A DNA stretch of 30,251 nt from JADFRD01 sp964491015 (GTDB taxonomy: Bacteria > Fidelibacterota > Marinisomatia > Marinisomatales > TCS55), in assembly GCA_964491015.1 (NCBI GenBank), contig CAZBEY010000019.1:1-30251 (forward strand). The letters run 5' to 3'. This document shows positions 8,219 to 15,839 of the stretch, piece after piece (the stretch's first letter is position 1; every line of letters begins with the position of its first letter). A program made the position numbers and the translations under genes. The notes beneath the pieces were generated by a model that did not search any database, was not told the DNA's origin, and worked only from the letters and a program-made list of their open reading frames with translations.

Positions 8219-9172
8219 ATGGATAAAAATAAAATTATTAGTGAAACGCGGTCACTTTTTATTATAGTGATCATTGCTTTTACGCTAAAAGTCACTTTAG
8301 TAGAGGCATATATCGTTCCAACCGGAAGTATGGAAAAAACCATTATGGTGGGTGATTTTCTTATCGGTAACCGCTTCGTGTATGGAATGAGAACTCCTGA
8401 TTGGATTGGTATTCCATATACTGACATTGGTTTCTCAATTCCTTATTATCGATTTCCTGAATTTAAAAAACCCCATCAGGGAGATGTGATTATATTCAAA
8501 TATCCCCGCGATCCTCATTTAAAATATGTAAAAAGATGTATCGCCGAACCCGGGGATACACTGGAAATAGTTAATAGGAAAGTGTACGTAAATGGAATAG
8601 AATTCGAGCTGCCGGAACATGGACGGTTTATTCTTCCAATGTCAAACCCGAGGAAAAGAGATCCAAAAATATTTTTAGGTAAAGGTAATAAGGATAATTT
8701 TTCTCAATTAGTCATGCCAAAAAAAGGGGATAAAATACCCATTCAGCCTGAAAGTGCATTATTGGTCATGCAGCTCATGCTTCTCGATGGGCATGAATTA
8801 ACTCTCAAAAACGAAAATAATGAGTATGAATTCACAGCGATTGATCCCGATGATTTGTATCGAAGAAAAGCATCATTTAAAGTTTATGATGATTATTATC
8901 CAAACGGAAATTTAATCAATCCATGGTCGACAAACATGCCAAGGGGAACATTGTTGTTTGATGGTCAACCCATAATGGAACTTGATGAATACATTGTTAA
9001 ACAGAACTATTATTGGGCGATGGGTGACAATAGAGACAATAGCCTTGATTCAAGATTCTGGGGTTTTGTACCTGAAGATCATATTCTTGGAGAAGCATTG
9101 TTTGCATACATGTCCTTGAATCTAGATACGTGGATACCACGATTTGACCGAATTGGTACTATCATAGAGTAG
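8219..9172 (+). CDS. lepB: signal peptidase I
   Basis: Membrane-anchored serine protease that cleaves signal peptides from exported proteins on the outer face of the inner membrane. One N-terminal membrane helix (about 11-30) precedes the catalytic serine motif PTGSMEKT (S37). The general-base lysine is in YVKRCIAEPGD (K105), and box E is GDNRDNSLDSRFWGFV (269-284). The 317-residue length, with a long insert between boxes D and E (about 130-245), is usual for Gram-negative enzymes. The ATG at 8219 gives a normal N-terminus although no clear ribosome site precedes it. It follows the RNase HII-YraN fusion after 36 bases and is probably in the same transcript. Confidence 0.96.
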   Translation: MDKNKIISETRSLFIIVIIAFTLKVTLVEAYIVPTGSMEKTIMVGDFLIGNRFVYGMRTPDWIGIPYTDIGFSIPYYRFPEFKKPHQGDVIIFKYPRDPHLKYVKRCIAEPGDTLEIVNRKVYVNGIEFELPEHGRFILPMSNPRKRDPKIFLGKGNKDNFSQLVMPKKGDKIPIQPESALLVMQLMLLDGHELTLKNENNEYEFTAIDPDDLYRRKASFKVYDDYYPNGNLINPWSTNMPRGTLLFDGQPIMELDEYIVKQNYYWAMGDNRDNSLDSRFWGFVPEDHILGEALFAYMSLNLDTWIPRFDRIGTIIE

Positions 9173-9183
9173 TATATTTGCTC

Positions 9184-9212
9184 TTGCACTAGCATCAATA
9201 GCTTTGTATTTT
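9184..9212 (+). promoter_or_regulatory. candidate sigma-70-type promoter
   Basis: TTGCAC (9184-9189) and TATTTT (9207-9212) are 17 bases apart, 40 bases before the ATG at 9252. This fits a vegetative promoter for the small-gene cluster that follows lepB, but AT-rich DNA gives many chance matches. Confidence 0.35.
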
Positions 9213-9251
9213 TTATATAAGGTAAACTTAATTCAAAGAGGTAAGGGAAAG

Positions 9252-9983
9252 ATGAAACGAATATTAATCCCAATATATATCTGCTCCTTAATTGGTGCAC
9301 AGGATGAAGTCACAGCAGAAACGCAGACGGACACAACATTCGTCGAAACCACAATAGTTGATACAACTATTGTTGAAGAATCGGTTGATACTGCCAAGGT
9401 GAAGAAAGCGTCAGACAGAGATTACAGTTTAGAATATGGATATAAAGGATATCAATGGGGTTCAAAAATTTTAACTTTACCCATTTTGGAAAATATGTCC
9501 GCCGCCCAACCAAGCTCTGATAATAGAAGTATCACCATGTCAGGAAAACTTGGAATTGATTCCGTAAAAATATTTTTTGTGTACAGCGATAGCGGTTTTT
9601 GGAAATCAGAAGTTGATTTTCAATTGGAAAATGATGATTTAGATAAACAGATTGAACTTTTTTTCCGAATTGAGAAAAATATTAGTGAGGTCTACGGGAA
9701 TCCATTTTCAACGGACCAAACCGTCAATGGCCCATCCGGGTCGTACAATGATTTCCTCAATGTGAAATATTCCCGCGCTTTTTACAGATCCTCCTGGAAT
9801 GCGTCCCCGGTCAGAATCGTTCTGGTCCTTAATGGGGTTGTTCAACAACCCAAAACAGAAACTAGTTTATTGGAAGGTGATATTAGTTTTTTAAGATTAG
9901 TTTATTATAATCCGGATTTTATGATTAATGCAAAGGAAGAAAAACAGACGGAAAAAATTCCATCAATATTTGAATTATACTAA
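9252..9983 (+). CDS. unrecognised secreted protein
   Basis: I do not recognise this family. The protein starts MKRILIPIYICSLIGAQDEV, a short signal peptide with likely cleavage after GA. I choose the ATG at 9252 (243 residues), with a purine-rich AGAGG/GGGAAAG stretch upstream, over the ATG at 9204, which would put a charged extension before the signal peptide. After the signal comes a Thr/Asp/Val-rich repeat (TTFVETTIVDTTIVEESVDT, about residues 27-46), probably a flexible periplasmic linker, then a folded domain with many aromatic and beta-prone stretches (YGYKGYQWGSK, VKIFFVYSDSGFW). It is followed two bases later by another exported-looking gene, so the two may act together at the envelope. 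Confidence 0.6.
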   Translation: MKRILIPIYICSLIGAQDEVTAETQTDTTFVETTIVDTTIVEESVDTAKVKKASDRDYSLEYGYKGYQWGSKILTLPILENMSAAQPSSDNRSITMSGKLGIDSVKIFFVYSDSGFWKSEVDFQLENDDLDKQIELFFRIEKNISEVYGNPFSTDQTVNGPSGSYNDFLNVKYSRAFYRSSWNASPVRIVLVLNGVVQQPKTETSLLEGDISFLRLVYYNPDFMINAKEEKQTEKIPSIFELY

Positions 9984-9985
9984 AT

Positions 9986-10477
9986 ATGTTCTTAACCCGA
10001 AGCATATTTGCTGTATTAATCAGTGTACAGTTTTCCTTTTGCCCTAAACCGCCCAGAATGGTCAGGTCTTTCCGATATCAAGTTAGCCAGGAAGAAGCTT
10101 TATTATTAAGTCGTCAAATTTTAGAAGATTTAGGGTATGAAATAGAGTTTTATACTAAAGAGAGCTATTTAATCAAAACAATATTATCGCCTCTAAAAAA
10201 AGATTTCCGCAGATATGATTATTCTCTCGCAATTGTAGTGGAAGATCATGTAGATGTGTACATCATCGCCCAAAAAAATATTTTTAAACGCGGATCGGAA
10301 ACATCCCTGGGGGGAGGTAAACCCATGACAGAAACGGATACTGTCGATTGGCTGCCTTATTCGTTACAGAAGAAAATATATTTACCGCTGATTAACGAAT
10401 TTTCAAATAATGGCTTTACACAGGTTGAATCTCAACAAGCCAATAAGGGGAAATATGACTCTCTGGCTGAAGGATAA
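9986..10477 (+). CDS. unrecognised small protein with N-terminal hydrophobic signal
   Basis: 163 residues, no family recognised. The N-terminus MFLTRSIFAVLISVQFSFC is hydrophobic and ends in a cysteine, which suggests a lipoprotein, but the residue before the Cys is Phe, a poor lipobox; a plain signal peptide or anchor is possible. The rest is a mixed alpha/beta domain (LLLSRQILEDLGYEIEFYT, then YDYSLAIVVEDHVDVYIIAQ) resembling small outer-membrane-associated domains only in general character. It begins two bases after the preceding secreted protein stops, so co-translation is likely. Confidence 0.55.
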   Translation: MFLTRSIFAVLISVQFSFCPKPPRMVRSFRYQVSQEEALLLSRQILEDLGYEIEFYTKESYLIKTILSPLKKDFRRYDYSLAIVVEDHVDVYIIAQKNIFKRGSETSLGGGKPMTETDTVDWLPYSLQKKIYLPLINEFSNNGFTQVESQQANKGKYDSLAEG

Positions 10478-10486
10478 AATTTGCTT

Positions 10487-10532
10487 GTTGTTTATAGTTC
10501 ATGCGTGACAATTTCAAAGACTTATAAACAAC
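10487..10532. repeat. 10-bp perfect inverted repeat
   Basis: GTTGTTTATA (10487-10496) and TATAAACAAC (10523-10532) are exact reverse complements 26 bases apart, in the 74-base gap before the next small gene. No T-run follows, so it is not a normal terminator; it may be an operator or an mRNA hairpin. Confidence 0.55.
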
Positions 10533-10551
10533 CAAATAAACTCATTTAAAT

Positions 10552-10854
10552 ATGCCTGAAGACTATATATTACGTGAAAAACTCGAAACGCTTTTAAAAG
10601 GTGTTAATAAGAATTATGGTAAAATTCTCACAGGTGAATTGTTATCGCGATTAGACAATACAATAGCAGACTTTAATGACGAAGTTCTTTCTTTAATGAA
10701 TGATCTCAAAGAAAATGCTACCTTAAAAGAGAAGATGCTGGCAGATATAAAAGCGGGTAAAACAGAAGAACTTACTCCAGAAAAACAAACCCCCGTTGAA
10801 GAAGAAAAAGAAATGAGTGAATGGGAAAAACGACTTGAAACATTAAGTAAATGA
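10552..10854 (+). CDS. unrecognised small acidic helical protein
   Basis: 100 residues, rich in Glu and Lys and predicted by eye to be almost wholly helical (LREKLETLLKGVNKNYGKIL, FNDEVLSLMNDLKENATLKE), with a charged tail around ELTPEKQTPVEEEKE. No signal peptide or membrane segment. No family recognised. It sits 16 bases before a membrane coiled-coil protein, and the two may form a coiled-coil complex, which is inference from composition and position only. Confidence 0.5.
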   Translation: MPEDYILREKLETLLKGVNKNYGKILTGELLSRLDNTIADFNDEVLSLMNDLKENATLKEKMLADIKAGKTEELTPEKQTPVEEEKEMSEWEKRLETLSK

Positions 10855-10870
10855 GTATTGAGGAAAAGGT

Positions 10871-11374
10871 ATGACAGTAAAAGACAAAATTATATTTAGT
10901 ATATTAGTTATATTGATTTTAGCCGGCGGTTATTTTCAATACATGTCCGGAGAAATGATAAAGCGTATGGATGAATTAAATCTAAATGATAAAGAACACG
11001 TGGATATTGTTAATAATGAATTTCGGGAAGACCTAAGAGTATTGAACCTGCAATTTATTGGCAGAGGAAAACATTTACAAAAGGCACAGCGAGATATTGT
11101 TGCTAATACAAATTTAATCGGTACGACTGCTGATTCATTGACTGATATGATTGAAGAAGTTCAATTCAATTTGGATGAGGTGGAAAGAGAAACTTTTAAA
11201 CGATTTGGGGACGTTGAAACGGATATTGCTGATTTAGAAGACGACCTTGGGAGACTTCGTCGCAAGACAACTCGAACTCTTTCAGAAATTCAACAACAGC
11301 TCACTCTGTTAGAAAATGAATTAAACACCGTTTCTGATAAGGTATTTGAGAAGGAAAAAAAGAAAAAGGAATAA
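10871..11374 (+). CDS. unrecognised membrane-anchored coiled-coil protein
   Basis: 167 residues. One N-terminal membrane helix (IIFSILVILILAGGYFQY, about 7-24) is followed by a long heptad-like region from about 75 to the Lys-rich end (TADSLTDMIEEVQFNLDEV, IADLEDDLGRLRRKTTRTL), so it is probably an inner-membrane protein with a rod on the far side. A good ribosome site (AGGAAAAGG) lies just before the ATG. No family recognised. It is the last gene of the small cluster and is followed by an intrinsic terminator. Confidence 0.6.
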   Translation: MTVKDKIIFSILVILILAGGYFQYMSGEMIKRMDELNLNDKEHVDIVNNEFREDLRVLNLQFIGRGKHLQKAQRDIVANTNLIGTTADSLTDMIEEVQFNLDEVERETFKRFGDVETDIADLEDDLGRLRRKTTRTLSEIQQQLTLLENELNTVSDKVFEKEKKKKE

Positions 11375-11398
11375 AGATTATCTTTCCGATTGAGAAAT

Positions 11399-11429
11399 AA
11401 AAAAGGGGTTTTTGTAAAGCCCTTTTTTT
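11399..11429 (+). terminator. intrinsic terminator ending the small-gene cluster
   Basis: AAAAAGGG pairs with CCCTTTTT, extended after one G-G mismatch by TTT/AAA around a TTGT loop, and the 3' side runs into seven T. It ends four bases before the next start codon at 11434. Confidence 0.75.
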
Positions 11430-11433
11430 ATTT

Positions 11434-11790
11434 ATGAATATGTTAGATGTAGAATTATTTAACAAAGGAATTAAATTTTTTAATGATCAACAATTTTTTC
11501 AAGCTCACATTAGTTGGGAGCATTGCTGGAAATTATATAAAGATGATCATAAAAAATTATTCTTAAAACCCCTCATTATGTTGACCGGGGCTTACCTGAA
11601 TTATAATAGCGGTCGAAAAATAGGTGGAGACTATTTACTGAAAAAATCCTTGGATCGCTTACTTGAATCAAAAAATGTACTTAAAGAATTAGTTGAAGTG
11701 AACTTGTTGATAGAATGTGTCAATAACGTATACAAAAACGGAGGGTCGACCGAAGGGATAGAAGGAATTAAGATAAAAAAAGTGGGGTAG
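11434..11790 (+). CDS. DUF309 family protein
   Basis: 118 residues. It matches the DUF309 pattern: FNKGIKFFNDQQFFQAHISW followed by EHCWKLY gives the aHexxE/W core, and LKPLIMLTGAYLNYNSG is the second helix. Members are small all-helical cytoplasmic proteins of unknown function. A second ATG lies two codons in (11440). There is no Shine-Dalgarno because the terminator of the previous transcript fills that space, so the source of its own transcription is unclear. It is convergent with tRNA-Leu, and its stop codon lies inside the stem of that transcript's terminator. Confidence 0.75.
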   Translation: MNMLDVELFNKGIKFFNDQQFFQAHISWEHCWKLYKDDHKKLFLKPLIMLTGAYLNYNSGRKIGGDYLLKKSLDRLLESKNVLKELVEVNLLIECVNNVYKNGGSTEGIEGIKIKKVG

Positions 11791-11829
11791 ATTTCACGAA
11801 GACCTCGGTGCTAAGTGAATATCTACCCC
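11775..11829 (-). terminator. strong intrinsic terminator downstream of tRNA-Leu
   Basis: On the minus strand, GGGGTAGAT plus TTCAC on one side pairs with its complement on the other (14 pairs, one bulged base, arms 11784-11797 and 11815-11829). It is followed by AC and seven T (11781-11775). It ends the tRNA-Leu transcript about 90-140 bases after the tRNA. The stem includes the stop codon of the convergent DUF309 gene. Confidence 0.85.
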
Positions 11830-11915
11830 TTCCACATACCAAAGGTACCAAACCAGCACCTTCACGCTTAAAGTAAAAGTTTAAATGAGAAGATGCAAGA
11901 AAAAAATCAAAATTG
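11830..11915 (-). ncRNA. structured trailer of the tRNA-Leu transcript, possible small RNA
   Basis: Between the tRNA 3' end and the terminator, the minus-strand RNA can form a small hairpin (TACC-AAA-GGTA, 11837-11847). Its GGTGCT (11860-11855) is exactly complementary to AGCACC (11812-11807) in the loop of the terminator hairpin, so a pseudoknot or alternative fold is possible. The only open frames here are antisense readings of the tRNA. I do not recognise the RNA; it may simply be a trailer removed during tRNA processing. Confidence 0.3.
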
Positions 11916-11999
11916 TGCCGAGGGCCGGAGTCGAACCGGCACGGGGTTGCCCCCATTGGTGTTTGAGACCAACGCGTCTACCAATTCCGCCACCCCGGC
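11916..11999 (-). tRNA. tRNA-Leu (anticodon CAA)
   Basis: Complete class II cloverleaf of 84 bases on the minus strand. The acceptor stem GCCGGGG pairs with CCTCGGC (one G-T pair), with A as discriminator. The anticodon stem TTGGT/ACCAA encloses loop CTCAAAC, giving CAA. A long variable arm (GGGGGCAACCCC) and T arm GCCGG/CCGGC with TTCGACT follow. CCA is not encoded. Confidence 0.97.
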
Positions 12000-12079
12000 A
12001 AATATGGTACATAAATAGGACGAAATATTAATAATAATGTCTATATATTTGCACATAATATTAAAGGAGAATTTTTACA

Positions 12080-13861
12080 ATGACCTACAAAACAATTCCT
12101 GAAATGTTTTTTCAAACTGTTGAAAATAATGCAGACAACTACTGTTTATATGATAAAATTAATGGTGTTTGGGAGGGAAATACCTTTAGAGAAATTGGTG
12201 AAGCAGTTGAATCGGTTGCATCCGGATTAAAATCACTTGGTATAAATAAAGGAGATAAAATAGCAATTTTATCCAATAACTCATCTCGTTGGGCGATTGC
12301 TGATTATGCAATTACCGGCATAGGGGCAGTTACTGTGACAGTTTATCCTACATTAACCAATCCTCATATCAAATTTATCTTTGATGATTCTGAAGCAAAA
12401 TATGCTTTTGTTGAAAATGAAGATCAATTAGAGAAAACCAAATCATTGGTTGATGAATGTCACCACTTCAAGGGATTTATTATGATGAATGATGGTGAAT
12501 GTTCATCAGAGGATGTGATTGCCTTTTCATTACTAGTGGAAAAAGGGATATCGTTTAAAAAAGAGTCCGGTTTTGAGTTGAAAGACCATTCTAAATCCAT
12601 AAATGAGAATGATCTACTTACTTTAATTTATACCAGCGGAACAACTGGAAATCCGAAGGGAGCAATGTTATCTCATAAAAATCTGGTATCGAATGTTATC
12701 AATGGTCGTAAAGCCATTAATATTGATCAGAATGATGTCCTACTGTCTTTTCTACCGCTTAGCCACTCTTACGAGAGAATGGCGGGTCATTTTTCTGCAT
12801 TCGCTGGAGGAGCCAGAATTTATTATGCCGAATCGATTGAGTCCGTAGCGGATAATATGGTTGAAGTTAGGCCGACGCTTATGACGAGTGTACCTCGTCT
12901 CTATGAAAAAATGTATGCTCGTATAATTGATAAGGTTAATAATGATCCTGCTATTAGACAGAAAATATTTTGGTGGGCAATAAAAATTGGGAAACAAGCA
13001 ACTCCGTTTTTACTCAGACAAGAACGGCCAACGGGGATGCTTGGAATCAAATTCGATTTAGCTGAAAAATTAGTATTTTCAAAAATTAGAGAAAAAGTTG
13101 GAGGTCGTTTGCGATTTTTTGCGTCTGGCGGAGCTCCATTGTCAAAAGAAATTGCAGAATTTTTTGCTTCGGCGAACATTCTTATATTGGAAGGCTATGG
13201 TCTTACTGAAACGAGTCCCGTGATTTCAATCAATACTCCTGAACAAGTTAAATTTGGAACAGTTGGAAAACCAATTGAAGGCGTTGAAGTTAAGATTGCA
13301 GAAGATGGTGAAATCTTATGTCGCGGGGATAATGTTATGGTCGGTTATTATAACAATCCTGAAGCAACAGCCGAGGTTATTGACGATGAAAATTGGTTTC
13401 ATACCGGAGACATAGGTGAAATTGATGAAGATGGATTCCTCCGTATTACCGATAGAAAAAAGAATCTAATCGTGACATCAGGTGGAAAGAATGTTGCCCC
13501 TGCACCAATGGAAAATGCATTAATATTATCGAATTTTATTGAACAATCAATCGTCATTGGTGACAGAAGAAACTTTATATCAGCATTGATCGTACCCGCA
13601 TCCGAGAATATAAAAAAATGGGCCGAAGAAGAAGGAATAAGTAATGATATATTAAACAACCCAAAAACGATCCAATTTTTTGAAAATGAAGTAAAGGGAG
13701 CCATGGAAAACTTTGCTAAATATGAAAAAGTAAAAAAATTCAAATTAGTTCCAGATGAATGGTCTGTTGACTCAGGTGAACTAACTCCTACACTTAAAGT
13801 AAAACGTAAAGTAGTTGAAAAAAAATACGCAGAATTAATAGATGACATATATAATGTATAA
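12080..13861 (+). CDS. long-chain acyl-CoA synthetase (AMP-binding)
   Basis: 593-residue adenylate-forming enzyme of the FadD15/long-chain AMP-ligase type, which activates fatty acids to acyl-CoA with ATP. The P-loop-like motif YTSGTTGNPKG is at 184-194, followed by SHKNL, by GYGLTETSPVIS (the adenine and acyl site) and by the hinge and C-terminal region WFHTGDIGEIDEDGFLRITD-RKKN. The C-terminal catalytic-lysine region LTPTLKVKRKVVEKKY is present. Length and gaps are normal for this subfamily. A clear AAAGGAG ribosome site precedes the ATG. It is followed 30 bases later by gpsA, linking fatty-acid activation and glycerol-phosphate supply for lipid synthesis, although acyl-CoA enzymes also serve fatty-acid breakdown. 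Exact substrate chain length cannot be told. Confidence 0.94.
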   Translation: MTYKTIPEMFFQTVENNADNYCLYDKINGVWEGNTFREIGEAVESVASGLKSLGINKGDKIAILSNNSSRWAIADYAITGIGAVTVTVYPTLTNPHIKFIFDDSEAKYAFVENEDQLEKTKSLVDECHHFKGFIMMNDGECSSEDVIAFSLLVEKGISFKKESGFELKDHSKSINENDLLTLIYTSGTTGNPKGAMLSHKNLVSNVINGRKAINIDQNDVLLSFLPLSHSYERMAGHFSAFAGGARIYYAESIESVADNMVEVRPTLMTSVPRLYEKMYARIIDKVNNDPAIRQKIFWWAIKIGKQATPFLLRQERPTGMLGIKFDLAEKLVFSKIREKVGGRLRFFASGGAPLSKEIAEFFASANILILEGYGLTETSPVISINTPEQVKFGTVGKPIEGVEVKIAEDGEILCRGDNVMVGYYNNPEATAEVIDDENWFHTGDIGEIDEDGFLRITDRKKNLIVTSGGKNVAPAPMENALILSNFIEQSIVIGDRRNFISALIVPASENIKKWAEEEGISNDILNNPKTIQFFENEVKGAMENFAKYEKVKKFKLVPDEWSVDSGELTPTLKVKRKVVEKKYAELIDDIYNV

Positions 13862-13891
13862 CATAATATAGCTCAGTAATAAAATATACAG

Positions 13892-14893
13892 ATGATGAAT
13901 AATATTACTATTCTGGGAACTGGAAGTTGGGGAATCGCTCTTGGAGATGGATTAGTTAATTTGGGTCACAAAGTCACTATGTGGCAAAGAAACGAGGAAA
14001 AAATACTTAAGATTCAAAAAGAAAAAATCCATCCGCTAATAAGCCATTACAAAGTACATGAAAAATTAGTGTTTACTCCATACCTTCAATCATCCCTCAA
14101 AGATGTCCATTTCATCGTTGTGGCTGTCCCTTCCCATGGAGTGAGAGAACTAATCCAGTCCATAGCTGAATATGACATTGATAATTCTATTATTATTAAT
14201 GTTGCCAAAGGCCTTGAACAAAAAACATTATTAACAATGAGTCAGGTGATTTGTGAGGAATTTAATAAAAAGGAAAATGACATTGTTTCTCTCTATGGTC
14301 CAAGTCATGCTGAAGAAGTTATCAGAAAAATACCAACCACCCTGGTGGCTGCATCTTTAAATCATGACAATGCACGAAAAGTTCAAAAATTGTTTTCATC
14401 AAATTTCTTACGCGTCTATACCAATTCAGACATTCTTGGGGTTGAGTTGGGGGGGTCATTAAAAAATGTTATCGCAATCGCTGCTGGAATATGTGATGGA
14501 ATTGGATTTGGAGATAATACAAAAGCGGCCATTTTAACCAGAGGGATAGCGGAAATAACCCGATTGGGAGCAGCGATGGGTGCCAGAGAGAGTACGTTTG
14601 CCGGCCTCAGCGGTATTGGCGATCTTTTTGTTACATGTTCAAGTAAATTTAGCCGAAACAGATTCGTGGGTGAAGAAATAGGAAAAGGAAAGAGAATTAA
14701 TGATATTCTTTCAAAAATGACCATGGTGGCTGAAGGGGTCAACACTGCTGAGGTTGTTCATCAGCTATGTGGTAGGTATCAAGTAGAAATGCCAATTTCA
14801 ATGACTGTCTATGATGTAATATATAATCAAAAAGATCCCAGTGATGCCGTAATTGAACTTATGAATAGAGACCTGGTATCAGAACAATATTAA
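13892..14893 (+). CDS. gpsA: NAD(P)-dependent glycerol-3-phosphate dehydrogenase
   Basis: 333 residues. It makes sn-glycerol-3-phosphate from dihydroxyacetone phosphate for phospholipid synthesis. The N-terminal Rossmann motif ILGTGSWGIALGD (7-19) binds the nucleotide. The family motifs VAKGLEQKT, LYGPSHAEEV, the catalytic-lysine segment GGSLKNVIAIAAGICDG and the C-terminal GLSGIGDLFVTCSSKFSRNR are all in order. Length matches the family. Two adjacent ATG codons open the frame; the first (13892) is used here. Confidence 0.97.
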   Translation: MMNNITILGTGSWGIALGDGLVNLGHKVTMWQRNEEKILKIQKEKIHPLISHYKVHEKLVFTPYLQSSLKDVHFIVVAVPSHGVRELIQSIAEYDIDNSIIINVAKGLEQKTLLTMSQVICEEFNKKENDIVSLYGPSHAEEVIRKIPTTLVAASLNHDNARKVQKLFSSNFLRVYTNSDILGVELGGSLKNVIAIAAGICDGIGFGDNTKAAILTRGIAEITRLGAAMGARESTFAGLSGIGDLFVTCSSKFSRNRFVGEEIGKGKRINDILSKMTMVAEGVNTAEVVHQLCGRYQVEMPISMTVYDVIYNQKDPSDAVIELMNRDLVSEQY

Positions 14894-14948
14894 CCTGTTT
14901 TCCCTATTTTTTCAATTAGTCTAATATCGTAATTTTTCCGCCGGATTT

Positions 14949-15025
14949 GCCCACATAGCTCAGTAGGATAGAGCACAGGTTTCCTAAACCTGGTGTCAGA
15001 GGTTCGACTCCTCTTGTGGGCACCA
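14949..15025 (+). tRNA. tRNA-Arg (anticodon CCT)
   Basis: 77-base gene with encoded CCA. Acceptor GCCCACA pairs with TGTGGGC, and the discriminator is A. Anticodon stem CAGGT/ACCTG holds loop TTCCTAA, giving CCT, and the T arm is AGAGG/CCTCT with TTCGACT. It lies just upstream of the TPR gene and the rimP-nusA-infB cluster. Unlike the two other tRNAs in the window, it carries CCA. Confidence 0.97.
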
Positions 15026-15057
15026 ACCAACAACCATTCACTGGAGACAAAACATCA

Positions 15058-15744
15058 ATGTTCAAAGCTAGAAAAAAAATAACAAAAAAAGAAATTCAAA
15101 AAGACCCATTTTTAGAAGGGCTGTATTCCACTAAAATGTTTATTAACAATCATAAAAGGAAAATCATCCAAATATCAGTTGGAATTCTGGTAGGCGTTGT
15201 TGTCATCTTATTTTTAAATAATCGTAGACAAACTCAAAATCAAGTTGCAGAAACTGCTCTGGGAAAGGCTTTGGTCAGTCTTACGAAGGGTGATAAAGAT
15301 AATGGACTATTGCAGTTGGAACTTTTGATAGAGGATTATTCTGGATCAGTACCAGCTCAAAATGGGTTATTTTTACTTGGGAAAAATTATTATGAGAAAA
15401 ATGATTATTTGACAGCAAAGTCGTATCTAAACGATTTTATAGATAATCCAACAGATGAATTTCATGCCAGCGCTCTAAATTTATTGGCAGAAATTGAAAA
15501 AAATAACTCTAAAGTTGAATCTGTTATCGAATATTATCAACAAGCTATTTTAGTTTCCTCTACTAATTTCCAAAAAATTCAAAACCAAATCAGTCTTGCA
15601 AAATATTATTTAGAAATAGGCCGACAAAAAGAATCTAAATTGTTGCTGGAGAGTATTCAAAAACATTCTGATATTGATAAGAATATGCAAAATAAAATCG
15701 ATGAGATTTCCGGTCGCATAAATCAAGCAATTTCAGACGATTAA
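15058..15744 (+). CDS. membrane-anchored TPR protein (YfgM/BamD-like)
   Basis: I start it at the ATG at 15058 (228 residues), with GGAG 12 bases before; a GTG at 15016 would lie inside the tRNA-Arg acceptor stem and is rejected. A Lys-rich cytoplasmic N-terminus is followed by one membrane helix (IIQISVGILVGVVVILFL, about 36-53). The rest is helical TPR-like repeats (ALGKALVSLTKGDKDNGLLQ, NGLFLLGKNYYEKNDYLTAK, QISLAKYYLEIGRQKESKLL). The layout resembles YfgM-type proteins that assist secreted proteins at the Sec translocon; that role is inference. It precedes rimP by 92 bases that hold two hairpins. Confidence 0.7.
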   Translation: MFKARKKITKKEIQKDPFLEGLYSTKMFINNHKRKIIQISVGILVGVVVILFLNNRRQTQNQVAETALGKALVSLTKGDKDNGLLQLELLIEDYSGSVPAQNGLFLLGKNYYEKNDYLTAKSYLNDFIDNPTDEFHASALNLLAEIEKNNSKVESVIEYYQQAILVSSTNFQKIQNQISLAKYYLEIGRQKESKLLLESIQKHSDIDKNMQNKIDEISGRINQAISDD

Positions 15745-15796
15745 TTCGAAGAACATTAATCTTGTAAACCTGAATATTACATCTTAATTTTCCGCC

Positions 15797-15839
15797 CGAA
15801 AAGTGGGTTGCGTGCCCACTTTTCGCATGTATAGACATG
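15797..15839 (+). promoter_or_regulatory. double hairpin leader enclosing the rimP start codon
   Basis: An 11-bp perfect stem (CGAAAAGTGGG 15797-15807, CCCACTTTTCG 15815-15825, loop TTGCGTG) is followed directly by a second small stem CATGT-ATAG-ACATG (15826-15839), whose last three bases are the rimP ATG. No Shine-Dalgarno is visible. There is no T-run after the first stem, so it is a poor terminator; a translational or anti-termination control is more likely. This is inference from pairing. Confidence 0.5.

Noticed and set aside
11768..11956. 62-residue minus-strand open frame
   Set aside because: It reads through part of tRNA-Leu and its terminator, so it is not a protein gene.
13399..13848. 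149-residue minus-strand open frame
   Set aside because: Lies wholly within the well-supported acyl-CoA synthetase and has no family features or ribosome site.
15016..15057. GTG start extending the TPR protein upstream
   Set aside because: It would begin inside the tRNA-Arg acceptor stem; the ATG at 15058 has GGAG upstream.
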